A DNA stretch of 64,000 bases from JBHELB01 sp041859045 (GTDB taxonomy: Bacteria > Hydrogenedentota > Hydrogenedentia > Hydrogenedentales > SLHB01), in the NCBI GenBank assembly GCA_041859045.1, contig JBHELB010000027.1, positions 186,001-250,000 on the forward strand. Reading direction: 5' to 3'. Position 1 is the stretch's first letter. Each line of letters begins with the position of its first letter. Position numbers and translations under genes: made by a program. The notes below the pieces were generated by a model. It ran no database searches. It saw only the letters and a list, made by a program, of their open reading frames with translations, and had not been told where the DNA came from. Below are positions 17,279 to 25,731 of the stretch, piece after piece.

Positions 17279-18508
17279 TTACTGTGCAGGCGCGGGTTCT
17301 GCCGGGGCATCCTCTTTGGCTACTTCTGTCGCTTCGCGTTTGAGCGCGGCTTCGCTGTAGTTCGTGCGCGCGTTCCACAGTATCCACTCGTCATAGCCCG
17401 CATCGGTCACGGCCTTGATCTGCGCGCGCACGTCGTCCGGCGTGTAGCTCTTGTAACGTCCAGAACCCAGCCACGTCGCCGTGAAATCCTGCAGGTACGG
17501 ACGGAATCGCGCGGCCTCGCAGCCGTTCACTTTCGCGATGCGCTCTTTCGCGCGCTCAAGTGTCCCCAACACCACCGCGTGCGGTTCGAGATCGGGCCGG
17601 TCGTACTTGCGCCCGTTCACGATTTGCCCAAAGGCATAGTGCGAGGGATACACCATCGGCGAGAGGTAGTCGACGTTCTGCACCACCAACTCGAGATATT
17701 GACCGATGTCCTCCGTGTCCGCCGCACTGACGCAGATAATACCGAACACATCCGCCGAGATAATCACGTCGGGCATCTGCTCGCGCGCGTATGCAAGAAA
17801 CCCATTGATCGCCTCGTACTTCGGGCGCGTTTCCCCGCCAAAGTCGATATCTTGCACCCGGCCATCGCTTGGGAATCGCACGTAGTCGAATTGGATCTCA
17901 TCGAAACCAAAGGTCAGCGCCTCTTTCGCAATGGACACGATATACGCCCACGCCTCGCGCTTGTACGGGTTCAGCCAGGTCTTGCCTTTGTCGTCCTTCC
18001 AGACGCCGCCGCCCACGCGCTGAATCGCGAGTTCGGGCATCGCCGCCGCGCCCACGGGATCCTTGAAGCAGGTCACTCGCGCGATCACCCGCACGTCGTG
18101 CGCGTGAAAGGTGTCCACCACCTTCTTCGGGTTGTAGCGCTTTTCGATGGCGGCGTTCTTGACCACTTCAGGAACCGTCGACGTATAGCCCACGTGGCCG
18201 TCGACGTCTTTGACGTCCACGACGTAGCTGTTGACCTCGGTTTCGTCCGCGAGTTTGGCGTAGTGCTCGAGCTTTGACGGTATCCCCACGATCCACCCCG
18301 TGAGGTACAGCGCGCGCACCTTCACCGGGGAAAGGCGCTTGGGCAAGCACGGAAACGGATTGGCGGGGATCGCCGACGCGGCCGACGCCACCGGAGGCGT
18401 ATCGCTCAACACGCCCGGCAACAGGTAGGGCGTGGAAGGTCCTTCCTGCGACGCAAACGCGCCGCACGCCACGACAACCAACGTCAGTGCAACAACAAAC
18501 GTACGCAC
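17279..18508 (-). CDS. Secreted DUF4015 putative glycosyl hydrolase
   Basis: A 409-aa exported protein with a DUF4015 TIM-barrel domain (a GH13-related putative glycoside hydrolase). Seen: signal peptide (MRTFVVALTLVVVACGAFAS), RALYLTGW opening the barrel, VVDVKDVDGHVGY, and the acidic motifs FDEIQFDYVRFPSDG and ISADVFG, with YLSPMVYPSHY. These are the conserved positions in this family. A Cys in the signal region could make it a lipoprotein, but the lipobox is not convincing. Role in cell-wall or polysaccharide processing is inferred; no member reaction is assumed. It lies between the aminotransferase (34 nt upstream) and the peptidase gene. Confidence 0.88.
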   Translation of the reverse strand: MRTFVVALTLVVVACGAFASQEGPSTPYLLPGVLSDTPPVASAASAIPANPFPCLPKRLSPVKVRALYLTGWIVGIPSKLEHYAKLADETEVNSYVVDVKDVDGHVGYTSTVPEVVKNAAIEKRYNPKKVVDTFHAHDVRVIARVTCFKDPVGAAAMPELAIQRVGGGVWKDDKGKTWLNPYKREAWAYIVSIAKEALTFGFDEIQFDYVRFPSDGRVQDIDFGGETRPKYEAINGFLAYAREQMPDVIISADVFGIICVSAADTEDIGQYLELVVQNVDYLSPMVYPSHYAFGQIVNGRKYDRPDLEPHAVVLGTLERAKERIAKVNGCEAARFRPYLQDFTATWLGSGRYKSYTPDDVRAQIKAVTDAGYDEWILWNARTNYSEAALKREATEVAKEDAPAEPAPAQ

Positions 18509-18542
18509 AGGAGCTCCTTCACATCTTTCTTGGACACGAATT

Positions 18543-19652
18543 CTAAGCGAATTCTTTCGCCAGTTTCGTCAACGCGTCTACACCACGCTTAAGGGTTTCG
18601 TCCGAAGCCGCGAAACTGATCCGGAAATGCGTCTTGCGCTCACTGAACACGCTGCCGGGAATGATCAACAGTTTGTTTTCAATCGCCTTGGCCACAAACG
18701 CGTCGCCATCGCCGCCCGGCGCTTCGGGGAAAGCGTAAAACGCGCCGCCCGGCCGCACGAGGTTGAAAGTCCCCGACAATCCCTCATAGATGATGTCGCG
18801 CTTGCGGCGGTAGGCTTCGATCTTTTCGGTAATCGGCGAGCGCAACGCCACGACCGCGCCTTTCTGCGCGAACGACGGCGCGCACACGAACGTGTACTGT
18901 TGCAACGTGTTCATCTGTTGGATCACGCGCTCCGGCCCGGCCGCAAACCCCACGCGCCAGCCGGTCATCGCGGCCATCTTCGAGAAGCCGTTGAGCACCA
19001 CGACGTTGTCGTATAGCCCCGCCAACGTGGCGGGTGCGCCGTCGTAGCTGAACTGCTCGTAGATATCGTCGGAGATCGCCAGCAGGTTGTGCTTGCGGGC
19101 GACCTCGGCGATGGCTTTCATTTCGTCCTGCGTCAGCGCGGCGCCCGTCGGGTTCGACGGCGAATTCACGATCAACACCTTGCTCTTGGGCGTGATCGCC
19201 GCCTCGATATCCTTGGCTTTCAGCCGGAAGTCGGGGTACGTACTGATCGGCTTCGGCACGCCGCCCAGCAGGCTGGCCAGGTGTTTATACATAACGAAAT
19301 AGGGGTCTGCGAACAGCACCTCGTCGCCGGGGTTAACCGTCGCAAGCAACGCGAGGAAAAGCCCGCCCGAGACGCCGCCGGTGATCATCACGTTCTCGAG
19401 CGGCGCGCCGAATCGGCGCTGATAATAGGCCGACGCCTCTTGGCGCAGTTCCTCAATGCCCCAGGTCTGGGTATATTGGTTAAAGCCCGCGCGAATCTGC
19501 TGGATCGCTTCTTCCTTGACGTCGTCCGCCACGTCAAAGTCGGGCTGTCCGATGCTGAGGTTAATCGGGTCTTTAATCTGGGCGGCCAAGGCAAAGATCT
19601 TGCGAATTCCGCTGGCGTCAATACGGCTCATACGATCGGCGATAAAGTCCAT
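18543..19652 (-). CDS. Class I/II pyridoxal-phosphate aminotransferase
   Basis: Aspartate-aminotransferase-fold enzyme. Seen: LSIGQPDF, NSPSNPTG, SDDIYEQF with the PLP-contacting Asp and Tyr, the Schiff-base Lys in NGFSKMAAMTGWRVG, and the C-terminal Arg in FRISFAAS. 369 aa is family-typical. Likely an amino-acid transaminase with an aromatic, aspartate or alanine-type substrate; specificity is not visible. First gene of the aminotransferase-DUF4015-M20 operon, in which it may recycle amino acids released by the peptidase. Confidence 0.9.
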   Translation of the reverse strand: MDFIADRMSRIDASGIRKIFALAAQIKDPINLSIGQPDFDVADDVKEEAIQQIRAGFNQYTQTWGIEELRQEASAYYQRRFGAPLENVMITGGVSGGLFLALLATVNPGDEVLFADPYFVMYKHLASLLGGVPKPISTYPDFRLKAKDIEAAITPKSKVLIVNSPSNPTGAALTQDEMKAIAEVARKHNLLAISDDIYEQFSYDGAPATLAGLYDNVVVLNGFSKMAAMTGWRVGFAAGPERVIQQMNTLQQYTFVCAPSFAQKGAVVALRSPITEKIEAYRRKRDIIYEGLSGTFNLVRPGGAFYAFPEAPGGDGDAFVAKAIENKLLIIPGSVFSERKTHFRISFAASDETLKRGVDALTKLAKEFA

Positions 19653-19860
19653 GATTTACTTCCTTTGCACCGGTTCACTGGCTGAAAAATGGCGGGGAAA
19701 GTGTACCTCGAATCTGGGGCGGAATAAAAGCGGAATCAGACAAAGGTTTCTAAAGAGAGGCAAATTATCGCGCGGGAAATGTTTCGTCGCCCGCCTCAAG
19801 ATGGTAAGATAGGCGGATTGCGGGCCGGTTTGCCCCGGAAGACGCGCGAAGAAGGAGGTC

Positions 19861-20499
19861 ATGGGTTTCAAGATCGACATGCATATGCACACGCGGCGCT
19901 ATTCCGCGTGCAGCCATATTGAGGCGGAACAGATCATCCACCAGGCGGACCGGGCCGGGCTCGACGCGATCGTCATCACCGAGCACCACTACCAGTGGGG
20001 TGAAGAGGAACTGCAGGAACTGGAGCGGCAGGCCGGACCGCATCGGGTAATGGTGTGGGCGGGCTTCGAATATACCTCAACCCAAGGCGACATACTGGTT
20101 TATGGCTTGCACTCGAGTCTGGCGACGGGCTTCCCGTCCATGCTGCGTCCCGAGCAAGTGGTCGAGCAAGTGCTCGCGATGGGCGGATTCTGCGTGGCGG
20201 CCCATCCGACCCGCGCGGGCCTGAGTTTCGACGAGCGCATCGCCCAACTGCCCTTGACCGCCCTCGAAGTGCATAGTGTCAACATGCAGGAGCACGAGCA
20301 GCGGTTGGCGGCCTCCTTGGCAAGATCGCTCAAACTGCCCTCCGTTGCCAACAGCGACGCGCATAATTTGGCTCATGTTGGCGCATATTTTACTGAATTT
20401 GAGCGCCCCGTACGTTCAATTAAGGAGTTGCAGCCTGCCCTGCAGCATGGTAAATTCCGCCTGGGCGCCCTGACCGGTATGGAGCGAGTCCACCATTGA
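19861..20499 (+). CDS. PHP-domain metal-dependent phosphoesterase
   Basis: PHP-fold hydrolase, a family that cleaves phosphoesters with a trinuclear metal site. Seen: DMHMHT at residues 6-11, ITEHHYQW, GFEYT, AAHPTRAG and the closing NSDAH, the five expected metal-ligand motifs. 212 aa. An unusually complete Shine-Dalgarno, AAGGAGGT, is only 1 nt from the ATG, but a downstream start would delete the essential HxH motif. A weak TAAGAT -10-like site lies at 19805-19810. It is the first gene of a coupled trio: its stop overlaps the lepB start by 4 nt. Confidence 0.9.
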   Translation: MGFKIDMHMHTRRYSACSHIEAEQIIHQADRAGLDAIVITEHHYQWGEEELQELERQAGPHRVMVWAGFEYTSTQGDILVYGLHSSLATGFPSMLRPEQVVEQVLAMGGFCVAAHPTRAGLSFDERIAQLPLTALEVHSVNMQEHEQRLAASLARSLKLPSVANSDAHNLAHVGAYFTEFERPVRSIKELQPALQHGKFRLGALTGMERVHH

Positions 20500-21161
20500 G
20501 TGACCGCGGCGAATACGAACACATGGCCCCCCCTCCTGAGGCCCCGTCTCAGGGCGGCGGCGCGCAGGAAGTGCGGCACGAACTCTTCGAATTCCTGAAG
20601 ATGGTCGTGTTGTTTCTCATTTTGTTCAGCGTACTGCGGTGGTGCGTGGTCGAAGGCTACAAGGTCGAGGGGCCGTCCATGTACCCCACCCTGGAGGACA
20701 ACGATCGGATCTTAGTGTTCAAGCTGCCGCTGGCGCTGAGCCATCTTCCGGGGATGTCGGGACTTCACGCCATTCATCCGGGCGATATTGTTGTGTTTAA
20801 CAGTCCGGACGAGAAAAACAAGCGGTATGTCAAGCGCATCGTGGCCGAAGGCCCCTCTCCGAGCCGCTCGACGGTGAGCGCGCAAGGCCAGTCAGCACCG
20901 TTGGTGAACGTCCGAATCGCCGAGGGGCGTTTGTATATCAACAATAACCTTCAGGAAGAACCCTACCTGAGTCCCAGCACGTCGGACATGCGTGGCGAGC
21001 CGCCGGTCAATGTGGATGTCGGGAACGCCGAGTTCTTTGTGATGGGCGACCATCGCAACGTGAGCCGCGACAGCCGCACCTTCGGCCCGATCGACGAGGA
21101 CGCGATTATCGGCCGGGCGGTGTTCCGCATTTGGCCGCTCAGCAGATTCGGCTTTCTCTAA
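20496..21161 (+). CDS. lepB: Signal peptidase I
   Basis: Membrane-anchored serine protease that removes signal peptides from exported proteins. Seen: one membrane anchor (FLKMVVLFLILFSVLRW, about residues 34-50), box B GPSMYPTLE with the Ser nucleophile, KRYVKRIVAEGP with the general-base Lys, and box E GDHRNVSRDSRTFGPI. 221 aa. The TTG start at 20496 overlaps the previous stop and has GGAG 10 nt upstream; an ATG nine codons later (20523) lacks a ribosome site. The stop overlaps the next start by one base. Confidence 0.95.
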   Translation: MSDRGEYEHMAPPPEAPSQGGGAQEVRHELFEFLKMVVLFLILFSVLRWCVVEGYKVEGPSMYPTLEDNDRILVFKLPLALSHLPGMSGLHAIHPGDIVVFNSPDEKNKRYVKRIVAEGPSPSRSTVSAQGQSAPLVNVRIAEGRLYINNNLQEEPYLSPSTSDMRGEPPVNVDVGNAEFFVMGDHRNVSRDSRTFGPIDEDAIIGRAVFRIWPLSRFGFL

Positions 21162-21904
21162 TGCACACGATCCTGTTCTCCGACGTGCATCTCGACGTCG
21201 CCCCGGAAGGCAAACCTCGCATCCAACGGCTCGCCCAATTCCTGCGCTCCATCGATCCGGCCCAGACCCGGCGGCTCGTTGTGCTGGGCGATCTGTTCGA
21301 TTTCTGGTTCGAATACCGCCACGTGATTTTCAGCGGGTATTTCGATGTGCTGCGCGAGTTCGCGCGCCTGCGCGATCACGGGGTCGAACTCTATTTCGTC
21401 TGCGGAAACCACGACTTCTGGGCGGGCCGTTTCCTGCGCGACGAATTGGGATTCGTGATCTCGCGCGGCCCCCTCGAGCTAGCCTTTGGCTCCCGGCGAG
21501 GCCATCTGATTCACGGCGACGGCATCCGCCCTGCGGACTATCTCTATCGTGCGTACAAACGCATTGCACGCAACCCAATTGTCGTGGCGCTGTTCCGCCT
21601 GATGCATCCCGACTGGGCCATGGCGATCGCGCAGCGCGTGTCGCATGGCAGCCGGGCACTGGCCAGAGTCGACGACGTATCGCAAGGACCGCAGGTCGGC
21701 CCTCTTCAGGCCTATGCCCGCGCGGTGCTCGCCCGCGGCGACGCCGACATCGTAATCTGCGGGCATTCGCATTGCCCTGCGCTTGAGGAAATGCCCACCC
21801 CCACCGGCCCGGGCCTCTACCTCAACACCGGCGACTGGACCCACCACTACTCCTACCTCGCCTGGGACGGCGAGTCGTTCAAACTCTTCACTGCGGAGAA
21901 GTAG
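21161..21904 (+). CDS. lpxH: LpxH-like UDP-2,3-diacylglucosamine hydrolase
   Basis: Calcineurin-like metallophosphoesterase, probably the lipid A pathway enzyme that cleaves UDP-2,3-diacylglucosamine. Seen: FSDVHLD, GDLFDFWFE, CGNHDFW, HGDGIR and GHSH, the full metal set, plus the FDFWFEYR and RVSHGSR context characteristic of LpxH. 247 aa. The ATG at 21161 is preferred over an earlier in-frame start because it begins directly with the first metal strand and overlaps the lepB stop (TAATG). Other metallophosphoesterases cannot be excluded, but a GT9 heptosyltransferase gene in this window supports an LPS-type outer membrane. Confidence 0.75.
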   Translation: MHTILFSDVHLDVAPEGKPRIQRLAQFLRSIDPAQTRRLVVLGDLFDFWFEYRHVIFSGYFDVLREFARLRDHGVELYFVCGNHDFWAGRFLRDELGFVISRGPLELAFGSRRGHLIHGDGIRPADYLYRAYKRIARNPIVVALFRLMHPDWAMAIAQRVSHGSRALARVDDVSQGPQVGPLQAYARAVLARGDADIVICGHSHCPALEEMPTPTGPGLYLNTGDWTHHYSYLAWDGESFKLFTAEK

Positions 21905-21969
21905 GGCACGGCTTACGACTTCAAGCGCTAGGGCGTTTTACGTTTTTGCACCTACGGTCTCCGGCAGTA

Positions 21970-22090
21970 GCGCATTTTCACCACGCCGCTTTGGCGGGCG
22001 CGCCGTAGGCATTCTCGGTGAAAATGCGCCAGCCCTGAGGCCAAATCGCCAGATAACTTTCAGAAAGAACGTCAGGGCGTTGTGTCGCAG
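21970..22090. repeat. Inverted-repeat element, copy A of a dispersed repeat
   Basis: A 13-bp perfect inverted repeat (GCGCATTTTCACC at 21970-21982, its complement at 22017-22029) is followed by a conserved tail at 22041-22090. Read on the minus strand, that tail matches 39727-39774 over about 43 nt with only a few differences, both containing TTTCTGAAAGTTA and GGCGATTTGG. The spacer codes for nothing convincing. Confidence 0.7.
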
Positions 22091-22131
22091 AAGGGCTTAC
22101 CTCCAATTCCAAAGCGGGTGGCAGAGCGTAG

Positions 22132-22176
22132 CCCCGGGTGGAACGGAATGGCGTAGCCGCGCAGTGGAACCCGGGG
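22132..22176. repeat. Short inverted repeat with GTAGCC-type core
   Basis: CCCCGGGT at 22132-22139 pairs with ACCCGGGG at 22169-22176. The loop carries repeated TGGAAC and GTAGCC words. A related hairpin, CCCCG-GAA-CGGGG, lies at about 22195-22208, and a related GGGTTCCGCTTCGC text follows at 22425-22440. Part of the repeat-filled spacer between the LpxH-like gene and a minus-strand membrane protein gene. Confidence 0.55.
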
Positions 22177-22229
22177 ATGCGCTCCCAAAGAAAAGAACCC
22201 CGGAACGGGGTGTCAGAAGATGAAGAATC

Positions 22230-22394
22230 ACCACAGAGGCACAGAGGACACAGAGAAGAGCAGAAAAGGAAAAGAAACCTTGAAGGTGTTCGGAAGAGCC
22301 GAAGCAAAAATTCTTTGTCTTCCGAACACGTTCAGAATTTCCTCTCTTCGATTTCCTTTCTTTCTCTTCTCTGTGTCCTCTGTGCCTCTGTGGT
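22230..22394. repeat. 165-nt compound inverted repeat (CACAGAGG type)
   Basis: Outer arms are a perfect 28-bp inverted repeat, 22230-22257 (ACCACAGAGGCACAGAGGAC...) and 22367-22394. Each arm is itself a degenerate tandem of CACAGAGG words. A second perfect 12-bp inverted repeat lies inside (GTGTTCGGAAGA at 22286-22297, complement at 22318-22329). The element is purine-rich on one side, pyrimidine-rich on the other and would fold into one long hairpin. I see no transposase, so it resembles a REP or MITE-like element. Confidence 0.85.
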
Positions 22395-22496
22395 GTATAT
22401 TTCTTACACTATAAGCGCTAACCCAGGGTTCCGCTTCGCGGATTCAGCGGCTTACGCAAGCGCTTCGTTTTGCCCGCCGATTGGGCCTGAGGCCGA

Positions 22497-23006
22497 TCAT
22501 CGCTTTCGTTCACCGCGCGAACCCAACGCGCCGAAGAGGCCGTGGAGTTCCACACCGGTTTTCGCCCGATGACGGCGGAAAATGAGGCGGCGAACATAGG
22601 TGAGGAAGGTGAGTCCACACATCACCAGAGCAAAAGTGATCAGGCCGGGAACATAGGAGGCCCCAGCGGGCTGGAACTCTGTGGGTTCTCCGGGGCGTAC
22701 GGCGAGGCGGATTGCGCCGGGCTTAACGCCGAGCCAGGGGAAGCCGTCGCGGTAGAGGCAACGGTAGATCGCGCCGCCTTCTCCCGTGTACCGCAGGGTG
22801 TAGTCGCGGCCTTGAAGAATCTCCGCTTGGCCCTGGGTGATGCCGCCGGTGAAATCGAGGATGAGTTTGGGCGGCAGACTCGATGCGTTGGCAACGGCGA
22901 CAGCCGCAGCCATGCACGCGCTCGCCGCGAGGGTATAGAGCACGATGGTCCAGAGCGAGGGCGCGCGCCCCGGCTCAGGCGTGGGGGGCGAGGAGGTCTT
23001 GGACAT
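22497..23006 (-). CDS. Small two-TM membrane protein, unknown function
   Basis: Unrecognised 169-aa protein. Seen: membrane segments near residues 15-37 (WTIVLYTLAASACMAAAVAV) and 115-135 (GLITFALVMCGLTFLTYV), with a soluble strand-rich loop between them (TGGITQGQAEILQGRDY) and a basic tail RRLIFRRHR. ATG at 23006 is chosen because it begins directly with a soluble leader and the hydrophobic segment; it overlaps the end of the upstream isomerase gene by 32 nt. A longer reading to 23270 would simply be antisense-like sequence inside that gene. The start has no clear ribosome site, so translation may depend on coupling. Confidence 0.6.
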   Translation of the reverse strand: MSKTSSPPTPEPGRAPSLWTIVLYTLAASACMAAAVAVANASSLPPKLILDFTGGITQGQAEILQGRDYTLRYTGEGGAIYRCLYRDGFPWLGVKPGAIRLAVRPGEPTEFQPAGASYVPGLITFALVMCGLTFLTYVRRLIFRRHRAKTGVELHGLFGALGSRGERKR

Positions 23007-23856
23007 GGCGTACGTCGCGTCCCAGCACGCCAAGGCGTTCTTCGCCGGGCGCGTAGTGGCCGAGGGATTCGTCTTCAATACACAGATCGCCGGTATAGCC
23101 CGCGTCGGCGAGCATTTTGACCACGCGCGCGTGTTGGATGTCGCCTTCGTCGAGCGGGCAGACATGCTGCTCATAGCCCCAGCCCGCTTCCCGGGTGGTT
23201 TCGCGCATGGACTCAGGGTAGCGAATATTCTTGAGGTGCGTGTGCTTGGCGTACGGCGCGAGCAGCGCAAGGATTCCGTAGACCTCCGACAACGGGTAGC
23301 CGCGCCAGTAGAAGTTGCCGGTGTCGAGGGTCATGCCGAGGCGCGGGCTCTCGACGCGCTTGAAAATGTTGAGCAAGAACGCGAGGTTGTTGCCCTGGAA
23401 TCCATGATTCTCGATGCCAAGCGTCACCGAAAGGCCTTTCGTGCGGCGGAGTGATTCGCCAAGGCCTTGCGCGAACAACTCGACCCGCTCGCCGAAGTCC
23501 AGTTCGCGCTCGCGCGCCATTGCCGAATCGATGCGCACGGCGGGCGCCCCGATGCCGTGGGCAATCTCGATGCTCCGCGCAACCCATTTCACGTTCGCCT
23601 CAAGCGTCGCCGCGCTGAAATCGCAGGCCGTGAGCAGTGCGCAGGGGCGAATGCCGATACTCTTGAGATGCTCGCGGTACGCGGCGATGTCTGCGTCCGT
23701 CTTCACCGGTACGCGCTCGGGGGTATCCAGGCGCGCCAGATCGAATTCCGCGCTAAGCTCGAGTTCGACGGAATCCACACCCAACTCGCGCAACCCGCCC
23801 AACGCAGGCAGTTCCGTTGCCCACGCCGTCATGCAGTCCCGAATCGAAAGGTACAT
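22975..23856 (-). CDS. Sugar phosphate isomerase/epimerase-like TIM barrel
   Basis: 293-aa AP2Ec/xylose-isomerase-like TIM barrel. Seen: VELELSAEFD, IGIRPCALLTACDFS, GIENHGFQGN, GMTLDTGNFYWRG, KHTHLKNI and CIEDESLG, with the acidic and His positions expected for one or two metals. The barrel order and length match the isomerase family; substrate is unknown. Its 3' end overlaps the small membrane protein gene. Upstream, the pseudopilin gene ends 16 nt away on the same strand, so the two may be read together. Confidence 0.85.
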   Translation of the reverse strand: MYLSIRDCMTAWATELPALGGLRELGVDSVELELSAEFDLARLDTPERVPVKTDADIAAYREHLKSIGIRPCALLTACDFSAATLEANVKWVARSIEIAHGIGAPAVRIDSAMARERELDFGERVELFAQGLGESLRRTKGLSVTLGIENHGFQGNNLAFLLNIFKRVESPRLGMTLDTGNFYWRGYPLSEVYGILALLAPYAKHTHLKNIRYPESMRETTREAGWGYEQHVCPLDEGDIQHARVVKMLADAGYTGDLCIEDESLGHYAPGEERLGVLGRDVRHVQDLLAPHA

Positions 23857-23872
23857 TGACGGAGACCCTTTG

Positions 23873-24373
23873 TTAATTAACGCGCAGTGGCGTGATATCT
23901 TCCGTCAATTTTGCGACGATTCCCGCGCCTTTGCCGAACTTGCCCGTGGCCGCGTCATAAGAGTAGGAGTGTGCATCCGCGTCGCTGGACGAAGCCGGCT
24001 TGGCTTCCGCCCCAATATACTCATAACGCGTGACACCCGTTTTCTTCCAGTCCGCCGTAACCCCCTTGCCGAGGACCTGCGTGAAAAACGGCGTCTGCTC
24101 GGACGCAACCGCTCCCACCGGCACGTTGTCCAACTCCGGCGGGTGGATCGCCTCCTTGCCCTCGGCGCGGGCCTTCTCCGCGTACTGGGCCAGTCCACGG
24201 TTCACCGCCTCGACCGTCACCAGTTCGGGCGAAATGGCCAGGCTACCGCTCTGGGGCTGTAGCTTACTCCAATTCATGACGACGAAAACGCCCGCCACCA
24301 CCAAGAGGATCAACAGAATAATGAGTTCGGGCAGACTATACCCGCGCGCGCCGCCCTTGAAAAAGCCGTTCAT
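23873..24373 (-). CDS. Type IV pilin-like pseudopilin
   Basis: A 166-aa prepilin-like protein. Seen: short basic leader MNGFFKGGARG, then the prepilin peptidase site G|YSLPEL with Glu at +5 and a following helix LIILLILLVVAGVFVVMNW. The +1 residue is Tyr where Phe is usual. The mature domain carries a SSSDADAHSYSYDAATGKFGKG region typical of minor pseudopilin heads. ATG at 24373 lies within the reading frame of a longer, unlikely extension. Likely a component of a type IV pilus or type II secretion machine, though no other machine gene is adjacent. A good promoter lies directly upstream. Confidence 0.85.
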   Translation of the reverse strand: MNGFFKGGARGYSLPELIILLILLVVAGVFVVMNWSKLQPQSGSLAISPELVTVEAVNRGLAQYAEKARAEGKEAIHPPELDNVPVGAVASEQTPFFTQVLGKGVTADWKKTGVTRYEYIGAEAKPASSSDADAHSYSYDAATGKFGKGAGIVAKLTEDITPLRVN

Positions 24374-24414
24374 GTGCCTCCAGCGGCTGCAGTAGCCCCA
24401 GACAGCCGCATCTG

Positions 24415-24444
24415 AGTGTACCTTGCGTTCCGCAGAGCGGTCAA
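24415..24444 (-). promoter_or_regulatory. Sigma70-type promoter of the pseudopilin gene
   Basis: On the minus strand: -35 TTGACC (24439-24444), 18-nt spacer, -10 TACACT (24415-24420). Predicted start near 24408, about 35 nt before the ATG at 24373. Confidence 0.5.
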
Positions 24445-24451
24445 GGCGCGC

Positions 24452-24480
24452 TTGTGCCAGGGCCATCGCGGGGCTACTAT
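24452..24480 (+). promoter_or_regulatory. Candidate promoter of the squalene/phytoene synthase gene
   Basis: TTGTGC (24452-24457), 17-nt spacer, TACTAT (24475-24480); start would be near 24487, about 35 nt before the ATG. The -35 is weak. It is nearly back-to-back with the pseudopilin promoter on the other strand. Confidence 0.35.
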
Positions 24481-24521
24481 GGTCGACGCAGTTCGAGCGG
24501 GAAGGGAACGCGGGGAATTAT

Positions 24522-25565
24522 ATGACGTTGAACGAGACGGACAAGACAGGAGATCTGCGCTACCAGGAGGAAATCCTGCAGGGTGTCTCGCGCACTTTTG
24601 CGTTGACGATCCCGCAGTTGCCGGAGACCCTGCGCGTTGTGATCGGCAACGCCTACCTGCTGTGCCGAACCGCGGATACCATCGAGGATTCCGCCGCGTT
24701 GCCGTTGGCCGAGAAGCACGCGTTTTCGCGCCGGTTCGTGGCGGTTGTCGAGGGCTGTGAACCTGCGGACGCGTTCGCCCGCGAACTCGCTCCGCGCCTC
24801 GGCACGGACACCCTCGAGGACGAGCGCGATCTTGTCGCCAACACCGAGCGCGTGATCCGGCTCACCCGCACATTTTCCCCCGACGACCAGGCCGCACTCG
24901 CGCGCTGTGTACGTATCATGACGGAAGGGATGGAGGAATTTCAGGAAGGGCGCTTTGCCGATGGACTTCCCGACCAGGCACACTTGGATCGCTACTGCTA
25001 CCACGTCGCGGGCGTTGTCGGCGAAATGCTCACCTCGTTGTTCTGCGCGCACTCGCCGGAAACGGCTCAGCGACGCGCGGAACTAGAGCGGCTCGCCGTA
25101 TCTTTCGGACAAGGCCTTCAGATGACCAATATACTCAAGGATATCTGGGAAGACCGCGCCCGCGGCGCGTGCTGGCTGCCCCAGGCAACGTTCGCTCGGC
25201 ATGGGTTCGACCTGCACACGTTGCGGTCCGGCAGCGATTCGCCCGCGTTTCGCGCGGGCTTGCGCGAACTGCTGGGAATTGCCCGCGGACACCTTGAGAA
25301 CGCGCTGGACTACACCTTGTTCCTGCCCAAGTCCGAGCGCGGTCTACGGCAATTTTGTCTGTGGGCCTTGGGCATGGCGGTGCTTACGCTGCGCAAGATC
25401 GAGCGAAACCCGGGCTTCCGCTCAGGGCAAGAAGTCAAAATCCGCCGCCGTTCCGTGCATACCGTCGTCCTGCTATCGCGACTATTTAGCGCCAACAACG
25501 CCATGCTGCGGCTGCTCTTCGCCTTGGCCGCTCGCCGACTGCCCAAACCGCCGCGGAATTCTTAG
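24522..25565 (+). CDS. Squalene/phytoene synthase family protein
   Basis: Condenses two prenyl diphosphates head to head, giving squalene, phytoene or dehydrosqualene. Seen: the first aspartate-rich motif RTADTIED, the second motif QMTNILKDIWED, and RGACWLPQ; 347 aa. The ATG at 24522 has GGGGA 7 nt upstream, and an earlier in-frame start would be an untypical leader. No adjacent hopene cyclase, desaturase or HpnCDE partner is present, so the end product (hopanoid/sterol precursor or carotenoid) is open. Substrate pair FPP or GGPP cannot be read from sequence by eye. Confidence 0.9.
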   Translation: MTLNETDKTGDLRYQEEILQGVSRTFALTIPQLPETLRVVIGNAYLLCRTADTIEDSAALPLAEKHAFSRRFVAVVEGCEPADAFARELAPRLGTDTLEDERDLVANTERVIRLTRTFSPDDQAALARCVRIMTEGMEEFQEGRFADGLPDQAHLDRYCYHVAGVVGEMLTSLFCAHSPETAQRRAELERLAVSFGQGLQMTNILKDIWEDRARGACWLPQATFARHGFDLHTLRSGSDSPAFRAGLRELLGIARGHLENALDYTLFLPKSERGLRQFCLWALGMAVLTLRKIERNPGFRSGQEVKIRRRSVHTVVLLSRLFSANNAMLRLLFALAARRLPKPPRNS

Positions 25566-25625
25566 CGCGGTCGAGCCCTTCGTCTCAGAAGGTCTGTACG
25601 GCGATTCCCCTATCTTGCGGTGCTA

Positions 25626-25655
25626 TTCACATCAGACCACCGGTTATGGTATAAC
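25626..25655 (+). promoter_or_regulatory. Sigma70-type promoter upstream of the 25732 gene
   Basis: TTCACA (25626-25631), 18-nt spacer, TATAAC (25650-25655); both hexamers match 5 of 6 consensus bases. Start near 25662 would leave a 70-nt leader. The leader region also holds a repeated CTATCTTGCG and a pair of complementary GTCTGTACG/CGTACAGAC words. Confidence 0.6.
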
Positions 25656-25731
25656 GCCTTTCAGGAAACCCGCTATCTTGCGATTGTCATCCCCTGACCG
25701 GTGAAAATCGTACAGACGGCTTGGAGGAATT

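Noticed and set aside
22220..22414. Plus-strand open frame inside the 165-nt inverted repeat
   Set aside because: Its amino acids follow the palindrome rather than any protein pattern; no ribosome site.
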